In this document: piece by piece, positions 50,207 to 59,340 of the stretch
Position numbering within the stretch: position 1 is the stretch's first letter
How the letters are laid out: every line of letters begins with the position of its first letter
Assembly (NCBI RefSeq): GCF_902506105.1
Contig: NZ_LR733303.1
Span: forward strand, 930,001 to 994,000
Reading direction: 5' to 3'
From: Aeromicrobium sp. 9AM
GTDB taxonomy: Bacteria > Actinomycetota > Actinomycetes > Propionibacteriales > Nocardioidaceae
Length of the DNA stretch: 64,000 nt
Translations under genes and position numbers: made by a program
Notes under the pieces: model-generated
What the model was told of the DNA's origin: nothing
Database searches by the model: none
The model's input: the letters and a program-made list of their open reading frames with translations, nothing else

Positions 50207-51013
50207 CTACCCTTCAACTAAGAAGTGGATCATAGCGTCTACTGGTATGTCCGACTCGTCGGCCATCGACTCCACTAGTGCGATGTGCTCTACCGCTTCG
50301 GCGTACCCGAGCACCTTCTCTGACACTACCCAGTCTAGATAGAGTTCTTTTTGGGAACGCTTGAAGATCACCCTCTTGGGCAACAAGGGCGGCACGGAGT
50401 AATCCGCTCGCGGAACCCGCGCCTCCCACAACCACGATCGGGCATCACATTCGTCGTTGTGTATGTCAATCTCGCTGACAGCACCACAGGTGGGGCGCTC
50501 GCCCTTCACGTAGTCGGACGCCTCGTCGAATGCCATCGCAATCCACTCATCAAAGACCGTCGCATGCTTTGGGACGGCGTAGGAGTTCTTGGCTAGGAAT
50601 TCTCGCTTAGCCTGCAGTGTCATCTCCGGTACAGAAAGATGGTTACGTGACAGACCGCCGGTGTCGAAGGGCGTCACTGCTGTGCCGGGGGCCGGCGGAG
50701 TAACCCCACACGTGTGAGCCACTACTAGGTGTCCAAAGTCAGGCACGCAATGCCCCACGTAGTAATAGACATTTCGCCCGATAGCGAGTTCATCCTCGGA
50801 TTGACGCGTGTTCTCCGTGGGCTCGATGCTCGCGAACCTCCCAGTCAGTCGGCGAAACAGCAGTTCCATCCACGACATGGTGGGGGCTGATCGAACCGCC
50901 CCATCCTCCACCGGGCGCATGCCTTGCACCCACGTATGGGCAACGTCGGACAAGGCGGTCGTCATTCGGCCGAGTCCCGAGCTGTGTGCACGTTCAGAAA
51001 ATACCAGCGTCAA
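50207..51013 (-). CDS. Hypothetical protein, first gene of an unrecognised operon
   Basis: The protein (268 residues from TTG 51013; an ATG at 50965 is an alternative start) is not recognised. The central part contains C and H residues in a possible metal-site pattern (VGHCVPDFGHLVVAHTCG). Further on are helical stretches (FDEWIAMAFDEASDYVKG) and a C-terminal helix (GYAEAVEHIALVESM). The gene leads a three-gene leftward operon whose members are tightly spaced. It lies between an R-M system and a PD-(D/E)XK gene. Confidence 0.55.
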   Translation of the reverse strand: MTLVFSERAHSSGLGRMTTALSDVAHTWVQGMRPVEDGAVRSAPTMSWMELLFRRLTGRFASIEPTENTRQSEDELAIGRNVYYYVGHCVPDFGHLVVAHTCGVTPPAPGTAVTPFDTGGLSRNHLSVPEMTLQAKREFLAKNSYAVPKHATVFDEWIAMAFDEASDYVKGERPTCGAVSEIDIHNDECDARSWLWEARVPRADYSVPPLLPKRVIFKRSQKELYLDWVVSEKVLGYAEAVEHIALVESMADESDIPVDAMIHFLVEG

Positions 51014-51453
51014 GGTGTCGGCGAAGCGGTTTCAATTAGCTGCGTAGCGCGTCGCTGATCCGGGGTGCGAACACCCTCGCTCAACGATCTTTGCCGTGTT
51101 GACTGCGCTGGCATCAGATCACCTGCAGCAATGTTCGGTCGCAGATCGCCGAAGGTCGCGCCGGCTGTATGGGAGTCGTAACCGGTGATGGTCAGGACGG
51201 CCGCGCCGAGGCCGACGCTGTACGGCCCGCGTTCAGAGGCGACGGGTGCGGCAGGCAGTTGAATCGCGTGGCATTGCCCACAGGTCGTTTGAGTCCTACA
51301 GGTCGGCCGAGTTCGAGCTGGACAGCCGTCGCACCCAGGCCACGGTTTCTGGACTGGTGCGGAAATTCTTGAAAGGTTCTCCCAGCCCCACGCTCTTACC
51401 TGTGAGCCCGGCAAAAGTCCGGAGCTGAAACAACTCACCTCCAAGGACAGATC
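51014..51453. other. Intergenic region without a convincing gene
   Basis: These 440 bases separate the unrecognised leftward operon from the rightward RTX-type gene and should hold both promoters. Open frames are short or antisense-like. The minus strand keeps an open stretch around 51060-51220, perhaps a decayed fragment, but no start, signal or family could be matched. Confidence 0.5.
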
Positions 51454-52173
51454 ATGACCACGAACCGCATCTTCCGCAGCGCCACCAAGCTGGCTCTCGC
51501 CGGCGCCATCTCCGTCGTCGGCCTGACCGCCGCCGGCACCGCGGCCCAGGCCGCCCCCGCGTGCAGCGACGGCAACATCATCATTGCGAAGGCGGGCAAG
51601 ACGACCGTCGGCACCGAGTGCGACGACAAGATCTACGGCACCCCCGGCAAGGACGTCATTTTCGCCCTCGGTGGCGACGACGAGATCATGTCTGCGGAAG
51701 GCGCGGACAACGTGTTCGGCGGCGCCGGCGATGACGACATCTACACCAGCAGCGGTGCGGACAACGTCGAGGGCGAAAAGGGTGACGACTTCATCATGGG
51801 CGGCACCGAGAACGACACCATCAACGGTGGCTCCGGCGACGACATCATCCGCGGCGAAGAGGGCAACGACAAGCTCACCAGCTTCGCCGGCGCCAACGTG
51901 AACGACGGCTCCGACGAGCTGTACGGCGGCGACGGCAACGACACCCTCAACGGTGGCGAGGGCGTTGACCAGGTCGAGGGCCAGTTCGGTGATGACACGC
52001 TCGACTCGCACGAGGTCAACCCGGTCCGCGACAACCTCGTCGGCGGTCAGGGCAAGGACAAGTTCGCGACGAAGGACGTCATCGAGCACAACTCGGTCAA
52101 CCGCGACGACGTGCAGGTCGACTTCTTCGACTTCGACCCCATCAACAAGAACGCCGCTGACACGTTCCACTGA
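51454..52173 (+). CDS. Secreted RTX/hemolysin-type calcium-binding repeat protein
   Basis: The 239-residue protein has a signal peptide (MTTNRIFRSATKLALAGA...AQAA) and at least six GG-x-G-x-D nonapeptide repeats (FGGAGDDDI, INGGSGDDI, RGEEGNDKL, YGGDGNDTL, NGGEGVDQV), which should fold into a calcium-binding parallel beta-roll. It lacks a catalytic domain and a type I secretion signal is not needed, because a Sec signal is present. The expected location is outside the cell. A terminator-like stem follows. Confidence 0.88.
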   Translation: MTTNRIFRSATKLALAGAISVVGLTAAGTAAQAAPACSDGNIIIAKAGKTTVGTECDDKIYGTPGKDVIFALGGDDEIMSAEGADNVFGGAGDDDIYTSSGADNVEGEKGDDFIMGGTENDTINGGSGDDIIRGEEGNDKLTSFAGANVNDGSDELYGGDGNDTLNGGEGVDQVEGQFGDDTLDSHEVNPVRDNLVGGQGKDKFATKDVIEHNSVNRDDVQVDFFDFDPINKNAADTFH

Positions 52174-52188
52174 GTCAGCGCCACGCCT

Positions 52189-52226
52189 CTCCGGCCGTAC
52201 ATCCTCTCGGGGGTGTGCGGCCGGAG
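52189..52226 (+). terminator. Terminator-like hairpin after the RTX-type gene
   Basis: CTCCGGCCG and CGGCCGGAG pair (9 bp), continued by ACA/TGT after one mismatch, around a short loop. It lies 16 bases after the stop. Confidence 0.7.
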
Positions 52227-52355
52227 GAGCCATGCGTCGACGGGCAGCACGTCGAGCACTTGTGCTGCTCGGGCCAAGACGCCCCTCCAGGTCTCCCGCG
52301 TCAATACGGCGAGGCTGGCGGAATTGAACGCCCGGACTGGACTCTGGACGAAAGC

Positions 52356-53651
52356 CTATTCCGAAGGAGAGGCTGGCCAAGACCAAAGGCCGGTGGTCCC
52401 AATGATGGAACTTCGGATTTCGTCGGGACCAACTACCTTGCTGGACACGTCTCGCAGCGCCCGAAATAGGTCGCGCGTGTCGATCGCGGCGCCGTTGAAT
52501 GGTTCGAGCGGTGCGAGGTCCAGTGCTGGATTGCTGATCGCTGGAACGGGGCGCGCAGTTGGCGATTCCAATCTGTGCTGGTTGAAGACGAGCAACACCT
52601 TCTCCGGGACTCGTTGCTCGTCGAGTACGAACTGCGTTGTCGGGCGCACGACGACTTGGGAGACCTCGTTGCTCTTGAATCCTCCGGTCCACCCCTTGAC
52701 CTCAACCAGACATGTCCAGTCAGTGGGCTCGCCGTTGAACAGACGCAGATCTTCTAGCGCAACGCCCTGACGATCCTTATGAGTCTCGTCCATCTCTTGG
52801 ACCGTGAAGCCGAGATCCTCGAAAGCTGACGCGACTGCCTTCTCAAGGTCGGTTCCCGTCGCAGTCAACAGCCGCTGGTGACCCGCGGCCGCCGATGCCG
52901 CTTCTGCCTCGATCGCTTGCTCTGCTGCAGTCGATCTAGCGTCGAAGTCAGTCATAGCTGTCTCCCGAGCCGCTTCAATGGCGGCGAGCGCGTTCACAGC
53001 TTCCAGCAGCGGGTTTGTGGCCCATTCTGGCGTTGTACGCCAGTCCGGGTCGGCTGGAAAGTGAACGGGGTCGACTTCACGTAACCGTTTGAGAAAATAG
53101 CGAAACCACTCTCGATGGTCTGTTGTCTCTTCAGGAAGTGACAGTCTCAGCCCGTGCGAACCATCGCCCGGCCATTCGAATGCGTAGACATACTGCTCTG
53201 GAGCAACGGAAATCAGTGGGATAAGCGGGCCGCAGTTGTCAGTCTGAATGTAGGTTTCGGAGCTCCAGAAGTACTTGTCGCCAGCAGGCTCCACGAAAGG
53301 CGCAACTGTCCGGCGAAGCAGTCGCGCTTCGTCGGCTGGCAGATCGGGGCAAACGGTCACCAAGCGCGAAGTAGTGCTGAATTCACGATGCATCTTGCTG
53401 TATCTGCCTGGCGTTCGTTTGGTGAAACCGACCCCAGTCTCGGCGCCGAACGACAAGACGTGAAGATGGCGGCTGCGGTGCGTGAATGAGCCTCCGAACG
53501 AAACCACGCAGTCGAAGTCTGTCTCGTGGGGATCGTCATCCGACGTCACGACGACGGGCGTGGGCACCAGGTCGATGAGCGAGTCGAGGATGGCGGACGG
53601 AACATCCTCGAATAGAACGCGCGGGAAGGGCTGCTCATTGAAGACGGTCAC
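52356..53651 (-). CDS. PD-(D/E)XK nuclease-domain protein, probable defence gene
   Basis: The 431-residue protein has an unrecognised N-terminal half (1-210), a coiled-coil-like helix (about 218-258), and a C-terminal Mrr-like restriction-endonuclease fold: LEKAVASAFEDLGFTVQEMD, then DWTCLVEVKGWTGG with the E317-x-K319 active-site pair and an acidic residue before it. Such domains cut or bind DNA. It stands alone, with no methyltransferase of its own, at the right edge of the accessory island. It may be a single-protein defence system; this is inference. Confidence 0.72.
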   Translation of the reverse strand: MTVFNEQPFPRVLFEDVPSAILDSLIDLVPTPVVVTSDDDPHETDFDCVVSFGGSFTHRSRHLHVLSFGAETGVGFTKRTPGRYSKMHREFSTTSRLVTVCPDLPADEARLLRRTVAPFVEPAGDKYFWSSETYIQTDNCGPLIPLISVAPEQYVYAFEWPGDGSHGLRLSLPEETTDHREWFRYFLKRLREVDPVHFPADPDWRTTPEWATNPLLEAVNALAAIEAARETAMTDFDARSTAAEQAIEAEAASAAAGHQRLLTATGTDLEKAVASAFEDLGFTVQEMDETHKDRQGVALEDLRLFNGEPTDWTCLVEVKGWTGGFKSNEVSQVVVRPTTQFVLDEQRVPEKVLLVFNQHRLESPTARPVPAISNPALDLAPLEPFNGAAIDTRDLFRALRDVSSKVVGPDEIRSSIIGTTGLWSWPASPSE

Positions 53652-54070
53652 AAATCAAACACTATTCGGCCCGTTGGATCTCCGGTCCCGAATCGTGGGG
53701 GAGGGGTGCGGGCTCGGCTGCCGGGCAGAGAAAGTGAGCCGGACCTAGTCGGCCAACAGGCTTCGAGATTCGCTGGAGCCGCCTGAATCGGGCTCCTGTA
53801 GGGAGTTGGTTTTCCCGGGAGGCGGGGAGGGCTCCCTCGGGGACTCGACGATGCCTCGAACCTTCAAAGGTCACTCCGGTGCCAGAGCGCTAGCGGCCAT
53901 TCGTACATCGTTCGGTCGGCGCGAGAGGTTTCGATACGCCTTCCGTGCAGAGCTCGGTCGGCTACTCGGCCGGCGAGGGGTCGTGTCTCGCCGCTACTCG
54001 ACCGGCGCGTGGCAGGCGTCGGGGCCTTTGTCCCTGTGCGGGTGACCCGATTGGGGAGCATGATCGCGAT
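53652..54070. other. Intergenic region between the island and ppdK
   Basis: These 419 bases hold a weak stem (GGAGCC/GGCTCC, 53775-53796), dispersed repeats at 53925-54006, and the ppdK promoter region. No gene is seen. Confidence 0.55.
53925..54006. repeat. Dispersed repeats, GGTTTCGATACG...CTACTCGACC type
   Basis: GAGGTTTCGATACGCC, GGTCGGCTACTCGGCCGGCG and GTCTCGCCGCTACTCGACCG are related to the copy at 33247-33289. They lie upstream of ppdK and may form stems. Confidence 0.7.
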
Positions 54071-56755
54071 ATGACCCAATTCGTGTATGACTTCAGCGAA
54101 GGCGGGATGGATCAGAAGGATCTCCTGGGCGGCAAGGGGGCGAACCTTGCGGAGATGGCGAACCTGGGGTTGCCGGTGCCGCCGGGATTCACGATCAGCA
54201 CCGACGCCTGTCGGGCGTACATGGACGAGGGCAAGGCGCCGGAGGGTCTGACCGACGAGGTCAGCGAGCACCTTGCGGCGCTGGAGGAGGCGCGCGGCAA
54301 GAGGCTCGGCGATCCGGAGGACCCGCTGCTGGTGTCGGTGCGGTCGGGCGCGAAGTTCTCCATGCCCGGGATGATGGAGACCGTCCTCAACGTCGGCCTC
54401 AACGACGAGTCGGTCAAGGGTCTGGCGCAGGTCGCGGGCGGCGACGAGCGATTCGCGTACGACTCCTATCGCCGGCTGCTGCAGATGTTCGGCAGCACGG
54501 TGCTGGGCATCGACGCCGGTGTGTTCGCCGAGGCGCTGGACGCGCTCAAGGCCGAGCGCAACACCGAGAACGACCTCGACCTCACCGCCGAGGACCTGCA
54601 GGGACTCATCGAGACATACAAGAGGCTCATCGCCGAGCACGGCGGCCGCGACTTCCCGCAGGACCCGCGCGAGCAGCTCGACATGGCGGTGCTGGCGGTC
54701 TTCGACTCGTGGAACACCGAGCGCGCCGCGCTCTATCGCCGGCAGGAGCGCATCCCCGACGACCTCGGCACGGCGGTCAACATCTGCTCGATGGTGTTCG
54801 GCAACGGGGGAGACGACTCCGGCACGGGCGTCGCGTTCACCCGCGACCCGGCGACCGGCGCGCAGGGCCTCTACGGCGACTACCTCGTCAACGCACAGGG
54901 CGAGGACGTCGTCGCCGGCATCCGCAACACGATCCCGCTCGCCGAGCTCGAGCAGGTCGACAAGAGTGCGTACGACGAGCTGCTCGCGATCATGCAGAAG
55001 CTCGAGCACCACTACAAGGACCTGTGCGACATCGAGTTCACCGTCGAGCACGGCAAGCTCTGGATGCTGCAGACCCGGGTCGGCAAGCGTACGGCCGAGG
55101 CGGCGTTCCGCATCGCGCACTCGTTCGCCACCGAGGGCATCATCGACCTCGACGAGGCAGTCGACCGGGTGACGGGAGCGCAGCTGGCGCAGCTGATGTT
55201 CCCGCGCTTCGACGCCGACGCCGAGCGGCACCTGATCGGCAAGGGCATGAACGCCTCGCCGGGTGCCGCGGTCGGCAAAGCCGTGTTCGACTCGCCGACC
55301 GCCGTCGAGTGGGCGGCGAACGGCGACGACGTCATCCTCGTGCGCCGCACGACCAACCCCGATGACCTGGCCGGCATGGTCGCGGCCAAGGGCATCCTGA
55401 CGAGCCGCGGCGGCAAGACGTCGCACGCGGCCGTCGTGGCGCGCGGCATGGGGCGTACGTGCGTGTGCGGCGCCGACGAGCTCGACGTCGACATCGATGC
55501 AGGCAGGCTCACCGCCGCCGACGGCACGGTCATCGAGCAGGGCGACGTCATCTCGATCGACGGCACCACCGGCGAGATCTTCGAGGGCGCCGTGGACGTC
55601 GTCGACTCCAAGGTCGTACGCCACTTCGAGGGCGACGAGACCGCGGACGACGACGAGCTCGTACGCGCGGTGGTCGCGCTCATGGACCACGCCGACGACG
55701 TACGCCGGCTGGGCGTGCGCGCCAACGCCGACACCCCTGAGGACGCTGCGCGGGCGCGCAGGTTCGGCGCCCAGGGCATCGGGCTGTGCCGCACCGAGCA
55801 CATGTTCCTCGGCGACCGGCGCGAGCTCGTCGAGCGGCTGATCCTGGCTGACACGCCGGAGCAGCAGCACGAGGCGCTCGACGCGCTGCTGCCGATGCAG
55901 CGCAAGGACTTCATCGGCATCCTCAGGGCGATGGACGGGCTGCCGGTCACGATTCGGCTGCTCGACCCGCCGTTGCACGAGTTCCTGCCCGACTACACCG
56001 AGCTGGCGGTGCGGCTCGCGCACGAGGAGGAGAACGATCAGGACAAGCCGCGGACGCACAAGCTGCTCACCGCGGTGAAGCGGCTGCACGAGGAGAACCC
56101 GATGCTCGGCCTGCGCGGCGTACGCCTCGGCATCGTCATCCCCGGCCTCTACACGATGCAGGCGCGGGCGATCCTCGAGGCCACCGCTGCACGTACGAGA
56201 GCCGGGGGAGACCCGCAGCCGGAGATCATGATCCCGCTGGTCGGCTCGCCGCAGGAGCTCGAGCTGATGAAGGCCGAGATCATCGCGGTGGCCGCCAAAG
56301 TCGAGAAGGAGACCGGCACCAAGCTGACGTTCAAGGTCGGCACGATGATCGAGCTGCCCCGTGCGGTGACGGTGGCCGACCAGATCGCGAAGTCGGCGGA
56401 GTTCTTCTCGTTCGGCACCAACGACTTGACGCAGATGACGTGGGGGTTCTCGCGGGACGACGTCGAGGCGTCGTTCTTCTCGACGTACCTCGACAAGGGC
56501 ATCTTCCCGGTGTCGCCGTTCGAGTCACTCGACGTCGAGGGCGTGGGCCTGCTCGTCGAGCACGCGGTGAAGGCGGGGCGCCGGGCGCGTCCCGACCTGC
56601 ACCTCGGCGTCTGCGGCGAGCACGGGGGAGACCCGGACTCGATCCACTTCTTCGACGCGATCGGCCTCGACTACGTGTCGTGCTCTCCTTATCGCGTACC
56701 GGTGGCTCGTCTGGAGGCCGGTCGGTCTGCTGCGGCGGGTTCGGCGTCGGCCTGA
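54071..56755 (+). CDS. ppdK: Pyruvate, phosphate dikinase
   Basis: PPDK interconverts pyruvate, ATP and phosphate with PEP, AMP and diphosphate. The 894-residue protein has the N-terminal ATP-grasp domain (GGKGANLAEMANLGLPVPPGF), the swivelling phosphohistidine domain (TSRGGKTSHAAVVARGMG) and the C-terminal PEP/pyruvate barrel ending in LGVCGEHGGDPDSIHFF with the active-site cysteine. Length and order match the family. It lies just outside the accessory island. Confidence 0.96.
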   Translation: MTQFVYDFSEGGMDQKDLLGGKGANLAEMANLGLPVPPGFTISTDACRAYMDEGKAPEGLTDEVSEHLAALEEARGKRLGDPEDPLLVSVRSGAKFSMPGMMETVLNVGLNDESVKGLAQVAGGDERFAYDSYRRLLQMFGSTVLGIDAGVFAEALDALKAERNTENDLDLTAEDLQGLIETYKRLIAEHGGRDFPQDPREQLDMAVLAVFDSWNTERAALYRRQERIPDDLGTAVNICSMVFGNGGDDSGTGVAFTRDPATGAQGLYGDYLVNAQGEDVVAGIRNTIPLAELEQVDKSAYDELLAIMQKLEHHYKDLCDIEFTVEHGKLWMLQTRVGKRTAEAAFRIAHSFATEGIIDLDEAVDRVTGAQLAQLMFPRFDADAERHLIGKGMNASPGAAVGKAVFDSPTAVEWAANGDDVILVRRTTNPDDLAGMVAAKGILTSRGGKTSHAAVVARGMGRTCVCGADELDVDIDAGRLTAADGTVIEQGDVISIDGTTGEIFEGAVDVVDSKVVRHFEGDETADDDELVRAVVALMDHADDVRRLGVRANADTPEDAARARRFGAQGIGLCRTEHMFLGDRRELVERLILADTPEQQHEALDALLPMQRKDFIGILRAMDGLPVTIRLLDPPLHEFLPDYTELAVRLAHEEENDQDKPRTHKLLTAVKRLHEENPMLGLRGVRLGIVIPGLYTMQARAILEATAARTRAGGDPQPEIMIPLVGSPQELELMKAEIIAVAAKVEKETGTKLTFKVGTMIELPRAVTVADQIAKSAEFFSFGTNDLTQMTWGFSRDDVEASFFSTYLDKGIFPVSPFESLDVEGVGLLVEHAVKAGRRARPDLHLGVCGEHGGDPDSIHFFDAIGLDYVSCSPYRVPVARLEAGRSAAAGSASA

Positions 56756-56852
56756 GGATTCCGTTGTCCACATCATGACGTCCGGTGCCGCGGAGTCCAC
56801 AGCCAACGACATTCGAGCCTTCGCCGGGCGGGCTGACCCATAGCGTCGCTGT

Positions 56853-57515
56853 ATGGACAGCAGTGCGAACGTGATCGCCACCGCGCCCTCGGCGCACGAC
56901 CTTGCTCTCGGGATGCGCCAGTTCATCATCGACCAGGCCGGCGGCCGTACGGGAGAGACGGTCGAGCGCTACGTGCGGGCCGCCGACGACCTCGAGGCAT
57001 TCATGAACAGCGTCGACGTCGAGTCGTGGCTGGGTGCGGAGATCGCAGCGCATCTCGACGCGGAACGACGTCGCCTCGGACCCGGCGCCTTCATCGTGAC
57101 GCTCGGGTTGGCTTCGCTGATCCGCGTCCTTCCGGCGTTTCTCGCGAACCCGTGGCTGCCGCCACCGGGAGCCCAGCGGCGGACTCACCGATCGGTGGTC
57201 CGGCGTCTGAAGACACGCCTGCGGCTTGAAGCGTCACAGAGGGGATGTCTGCGGCGGGAGGACTTCGCTGCCATCGAGAGGGCACTTGGCCACGCCTATT
57301 CGCAGGACTATGCCGATCGCACTGCGGGTCGCGCCGGAATGGTCACCTGCACGGTGACTCTGGATCTGGTCGAGCACTTGGTCGACCGCTTGCTGGAGGG
57401 CGTCACCGAGGGCAGGTACGAGACGCTCGACGAGGCGATCAGCGCACGGCTCAATCCGGTCCAGGTGACGGTCTGGCGAGAGCCGGAGGAACACTGGGAC
57501 CACCGCGGCTGGTGA
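56853..57515 (+). CDS. Hypothetical protein upstream of the second VapBC
   Basis: The 220-residue protein is not recognised. It is mostly helical, with an N-terminal region (SAHDLALGMRQFIIDQAGGR) that superficially resembles the tetratricopeptide or SAM-like part of recombinases, but no catalytic motif is present. A basic central part (RRTHRSVVRRLKTRLRLE) is followed by TVTLDLVEHLVDRLLEG. Its stop lies inside the first operator repeat of the next toxin-antitoxin module. Confidence 0.6.
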   Translation: MDSSANVIATAPSAHDLALGMRQFIIDQAGGRTGETVERYVRAADDLEAFMNSVDVESWLGAEIAAHLDAERRRLGPGAFIVTLGLASLIRVLPAFLANPWLPPPGAQRRTHRSVVRRLKTRLRLEASQRGCLRREDFAAIERALGHAYSQDYADRTAGRAGMVTCTVTLDLVEHLVDRLLEGVTEGRYETLDEAISARLNPVQVTVWREPEEHWDHRGW

Positions 57516-57538
57516 TATCGTTGAGAGAGTGTGATATC
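57512..57538. promoter_or_regulatory. Operator repeats of the second VapBC module
   Basis: GTGATATC occurs at 57512-57519 and 57531-57538, 19 bp apart, and each contains the GATATC palindrome. They lie just before the antitoxin and overlap the end of the upstream gene. Inferred antitoxin-binding sites. Confidence 0.5.
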
Positions 57539-57553
57539 AGCGAGGAGGACGCC

Positions 57554-57787
57554 ATGGCGGCGGTGACGATCAGGAACCTGTCGGACGAAACGCACCGGGC
57601 GCTCAAGGCACAGGCAGCGCGCAACGGACGCAGCACGGAGGCTGAGATTCGCGAGATCCTGGGCGAGGCGGTCAAGCCGCGAGTGGGTCTCGGTGACGTC
57701 CTGGCTGAGGTCGGGGCCCGCGTCGGCGGCGTCGAGCTCGATGTCGTCCGGGACACCACCGAGCCAGAAGCGCCGGATCTGCGTTGA
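57554..57787 (+). CDS. FitA/VapB-type antitoxin
   Basis: The 77-residue protein has a ribbon-helix-helix (AAVTIRNLSDETHRALKAQA, NGRSTEAEIREIL) for DNA binding and a C-terminal toxin-binding tail. GCGAGGAGG precedes the ATG. Its stop overlaps the toxin start (TTGA). Confidence 0.87.
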   Translation: MAAVTIRNLSDETHRALKAQAARNGRSTEAEIREILGEAVKPRVGLGDVLAEVGARVGGVELDVVRDTTEPEAPDLR

Positions 57788-58209
57788 TCGTCGTCGACAC
57801 GAACGTCATCTCGGAGCCGCTGCGCAAGGGCCACGAACAGCGCGTACGTGACTGGCTCAATCGCCAGGCGCCGGAGACGCTTTATCTCTCTGCGGTGACG
57901 GTGGCCGAGCTGACGCTTGGTGTGGAGCTGCTCTCCGACGGCCGGCGCAAGGACGACCTGAGGGGTGCGGTCCGCTCGTTGATCGCGGAGACCTTCCGCG
58001 GGCGGGTGCTGGCGTTCGACGGCGCCGTCGCCCAGGCGTACGCGTCGCTCGTCGCAGACGCCAGAATGCGGGGCCGGTCGATCTCGTTCGCGGATGGACA
58101 GATTGCGGCGACGGCGTCCCACCACAGTTTCGCCGTGGCCACCCGTGACACCAGTCCATTCGAGGCGTGTGGTCTCACGGTGATCAACCCTTGGACCGCG
58201 GAACCGTGA
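57784..58209 (+). CDS. FitB/VapC-type PIN-domain toxin
   Basis: The 141-residue protein is a PIN ribonuclease: IVVDTNVISEPLRKGHE with the first Asp, VTVAELTLGVELL with Glu, and ISFADGQIAATASHHSFAVATRDTSPFEACG with the remaining acids. The closest layout is FitB of the FitAB system. It starts at TTG 57784 within the overlap. Together with the preceding gene it is a type II toxin-antitoxin module. Confidence 0.88.
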   Translation: MIVVDTNVISEPLRKGHEQRVRDWLNRQAPETLYLSAVTVAELTLGVELLSDGRRKDDLRGAVRSLIAETFRGRVLAFDGAVAQAYASLVADARMRGRSISFADGQIAATASHHSFAVATRDTSPFEACGLTVINPWTAEP

Positions 58210-58241
58210 TTCTTCTTGTCGTCGGCGGGTAGGCATGACAC

Positions 58242-59174
58242 ATGAAGGCGATCACCTATCAGACATACGGCGACGACCCCGAGGTCCTCGAGCTCACCGA
58301 CGTCGACGAGCCCAAGATCGGTCCTGACTGGGTCAAGGTCCAGGTCAAGGCGAGCTCGGTCAACCCGGTCGACTGGAAGCTCGCGAGCGGCGGGATGGAC
58401 GGCATGCTCGACACGTACTTCCCGGTCACGCCGGGCTGGGACGTCGCGGGAGTCGTCGAGTCGGTCGGGCCCGCCGTGACCAGGCTGGCACCGGGCGACG
58501 AGGTCTTCGGGTACGTACGCAAGGACGCCGTGCACGGCGGGACGTACGCCGAGAAGGTCTCCGCCCCCATTCGTACGTTGGCCAAGAAGCCGGCCAACGC
58601 GAGCTTTGCCGAGGCGGCCGCCATCCCGCTGGCGGGGCTGACCGCGTTCCAGTGCCTCGTGCACGCGCTCGACATCGGCGCGGACGACACCGTGCTGATC
58701 CACGGCGCATCCGGGGGAGTCGGATCGTTCGCCGTCCAGATCGCCCGCTCGCTGGGCGCCCGAGTGCTGGGTACGGCGTCGGAGGCCAACCACGACTACC
58801 TCCGCGAGCTGGGCGCCGAGCCGTTCACGTATGGCGACGGGCTGGTCGAGCGGGTTCGCGAGGCCATCCCGGAGGGCGTCACCGCGGTGCTGGACCTCAA
58901 CGGGGGAGACCTCGAGGTCAGCCCCGGCCTGCTGGGCGAGTCGTCCGAGGGGCGGATCGTCTCGATCATCGACCCCGTCGTGAAGGAGATGGGCGGCCAG
59001 TACGTCTTCGTGTCACCCGACGTCGAGGACCTGGACGAGCTGGCGGCGATGTTCGACGACGGGTCGCTGAAGGTCGAGATCGCGGCGACGTACGCGCTGG
59101 CCGACGCGGGCAAGGCGTGGGAGGACAGCCAGGGCGGTCACACGCGCGGCAAGATCGTCATCACGGTCGACTGA
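58242..59174 (+). CDS. NADP-dependent MDR-type oxidoreductase
   Basis: The 310-residue protein is a zinc-independent medium-chain reductase of the quinone-oxidoreductase type: VKVQVKASSVNPVDWKLASG in the N-terminal domain, and IHGASGGVGSFAVQIARSLG as the NADP-binding G-x-x-G-x-x-G region. It probably reduces quinones or enones. Its end overlaps the DUF2510 gene by 14 bases in convergent orientation. Confidence 0.9.
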   Translation: MKAITYQTYGDDPEVLELTDVDEPKIGPDWVKVQVKASSVNPVDWKLASGGMDGMLDTYFPVTPGWDVAGVVESVGPAVTRLAPGDEVFGYVRKDAVHGGTYAEKVSAPIRTLAKKPANASFAEAAAIPLAGLTAFQCLVHALDIGADDTVLIHGASGGVGSFAVQIARSLGARVLGTASEANHDYLRELGAEPFTYGDGLVERVREAIPEGVTAVLDLNGGDLEVSPGLLGESSEGRIVSIIDPVVKEMGGQYVFVSPDVEDLDELAAMFDDGSLKVEIAATYALADAGKAWEDSQGGHTRGKIVITVD

Positions 59175-59340
59175 GCAGGCGCTTCAGCACGCGGGTTGCG
59201 CGGTTGTCGTACCGATCGGCGAGGGACGGCGGCTGTCGGCGTACGTGACGACCGCATGACTCCATCCAGATCGTCCCGGTCCACCACCGCTTCGTACCGT
59301 CGGAATCGCGATACCAGCCCGCAGGCGGTGCGTCGGTCAT
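59161..59340 (-). CDS. DUF2510 small protein
   Basis: The 59-residue protein has the DUF2510 motif (PAGWYRDSDGTKRWWTGTIW), common in Actinobacteria, where it usually sits at the N-terminus of membrane proteins. Here it is alone, with a basic end. Function is unknown. The ATG at 59340 is the only reasonable start. Confidence 0.65.
   Translation of the reverse strand: MTDAPPAGWYRDSDGTKRWWTGTIWMESCGRHVRRQPPSLADRYDNRATRVLKRLLSRP

Noticed and set aside
51010..52692. A 560-codon leftward frame across the RTX-type gene
   Set aside because: It mirrors the Gly-Asp repeats of the real gene and has no start signal or family.
53750..53830. tRNA gene in the ppdK upstream region
   Set aside because: Some stems can be drawn, but there is no T-loop GGTTCGA-type motif and no cloverleaf.
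53864..56089. A 741-codon open frame antisense to ppdK
   Set aside because: It is a mirror of the high-GC coding frame of ppdK, has biased composition and no recognisable domain. The sense gene is unambiguous.
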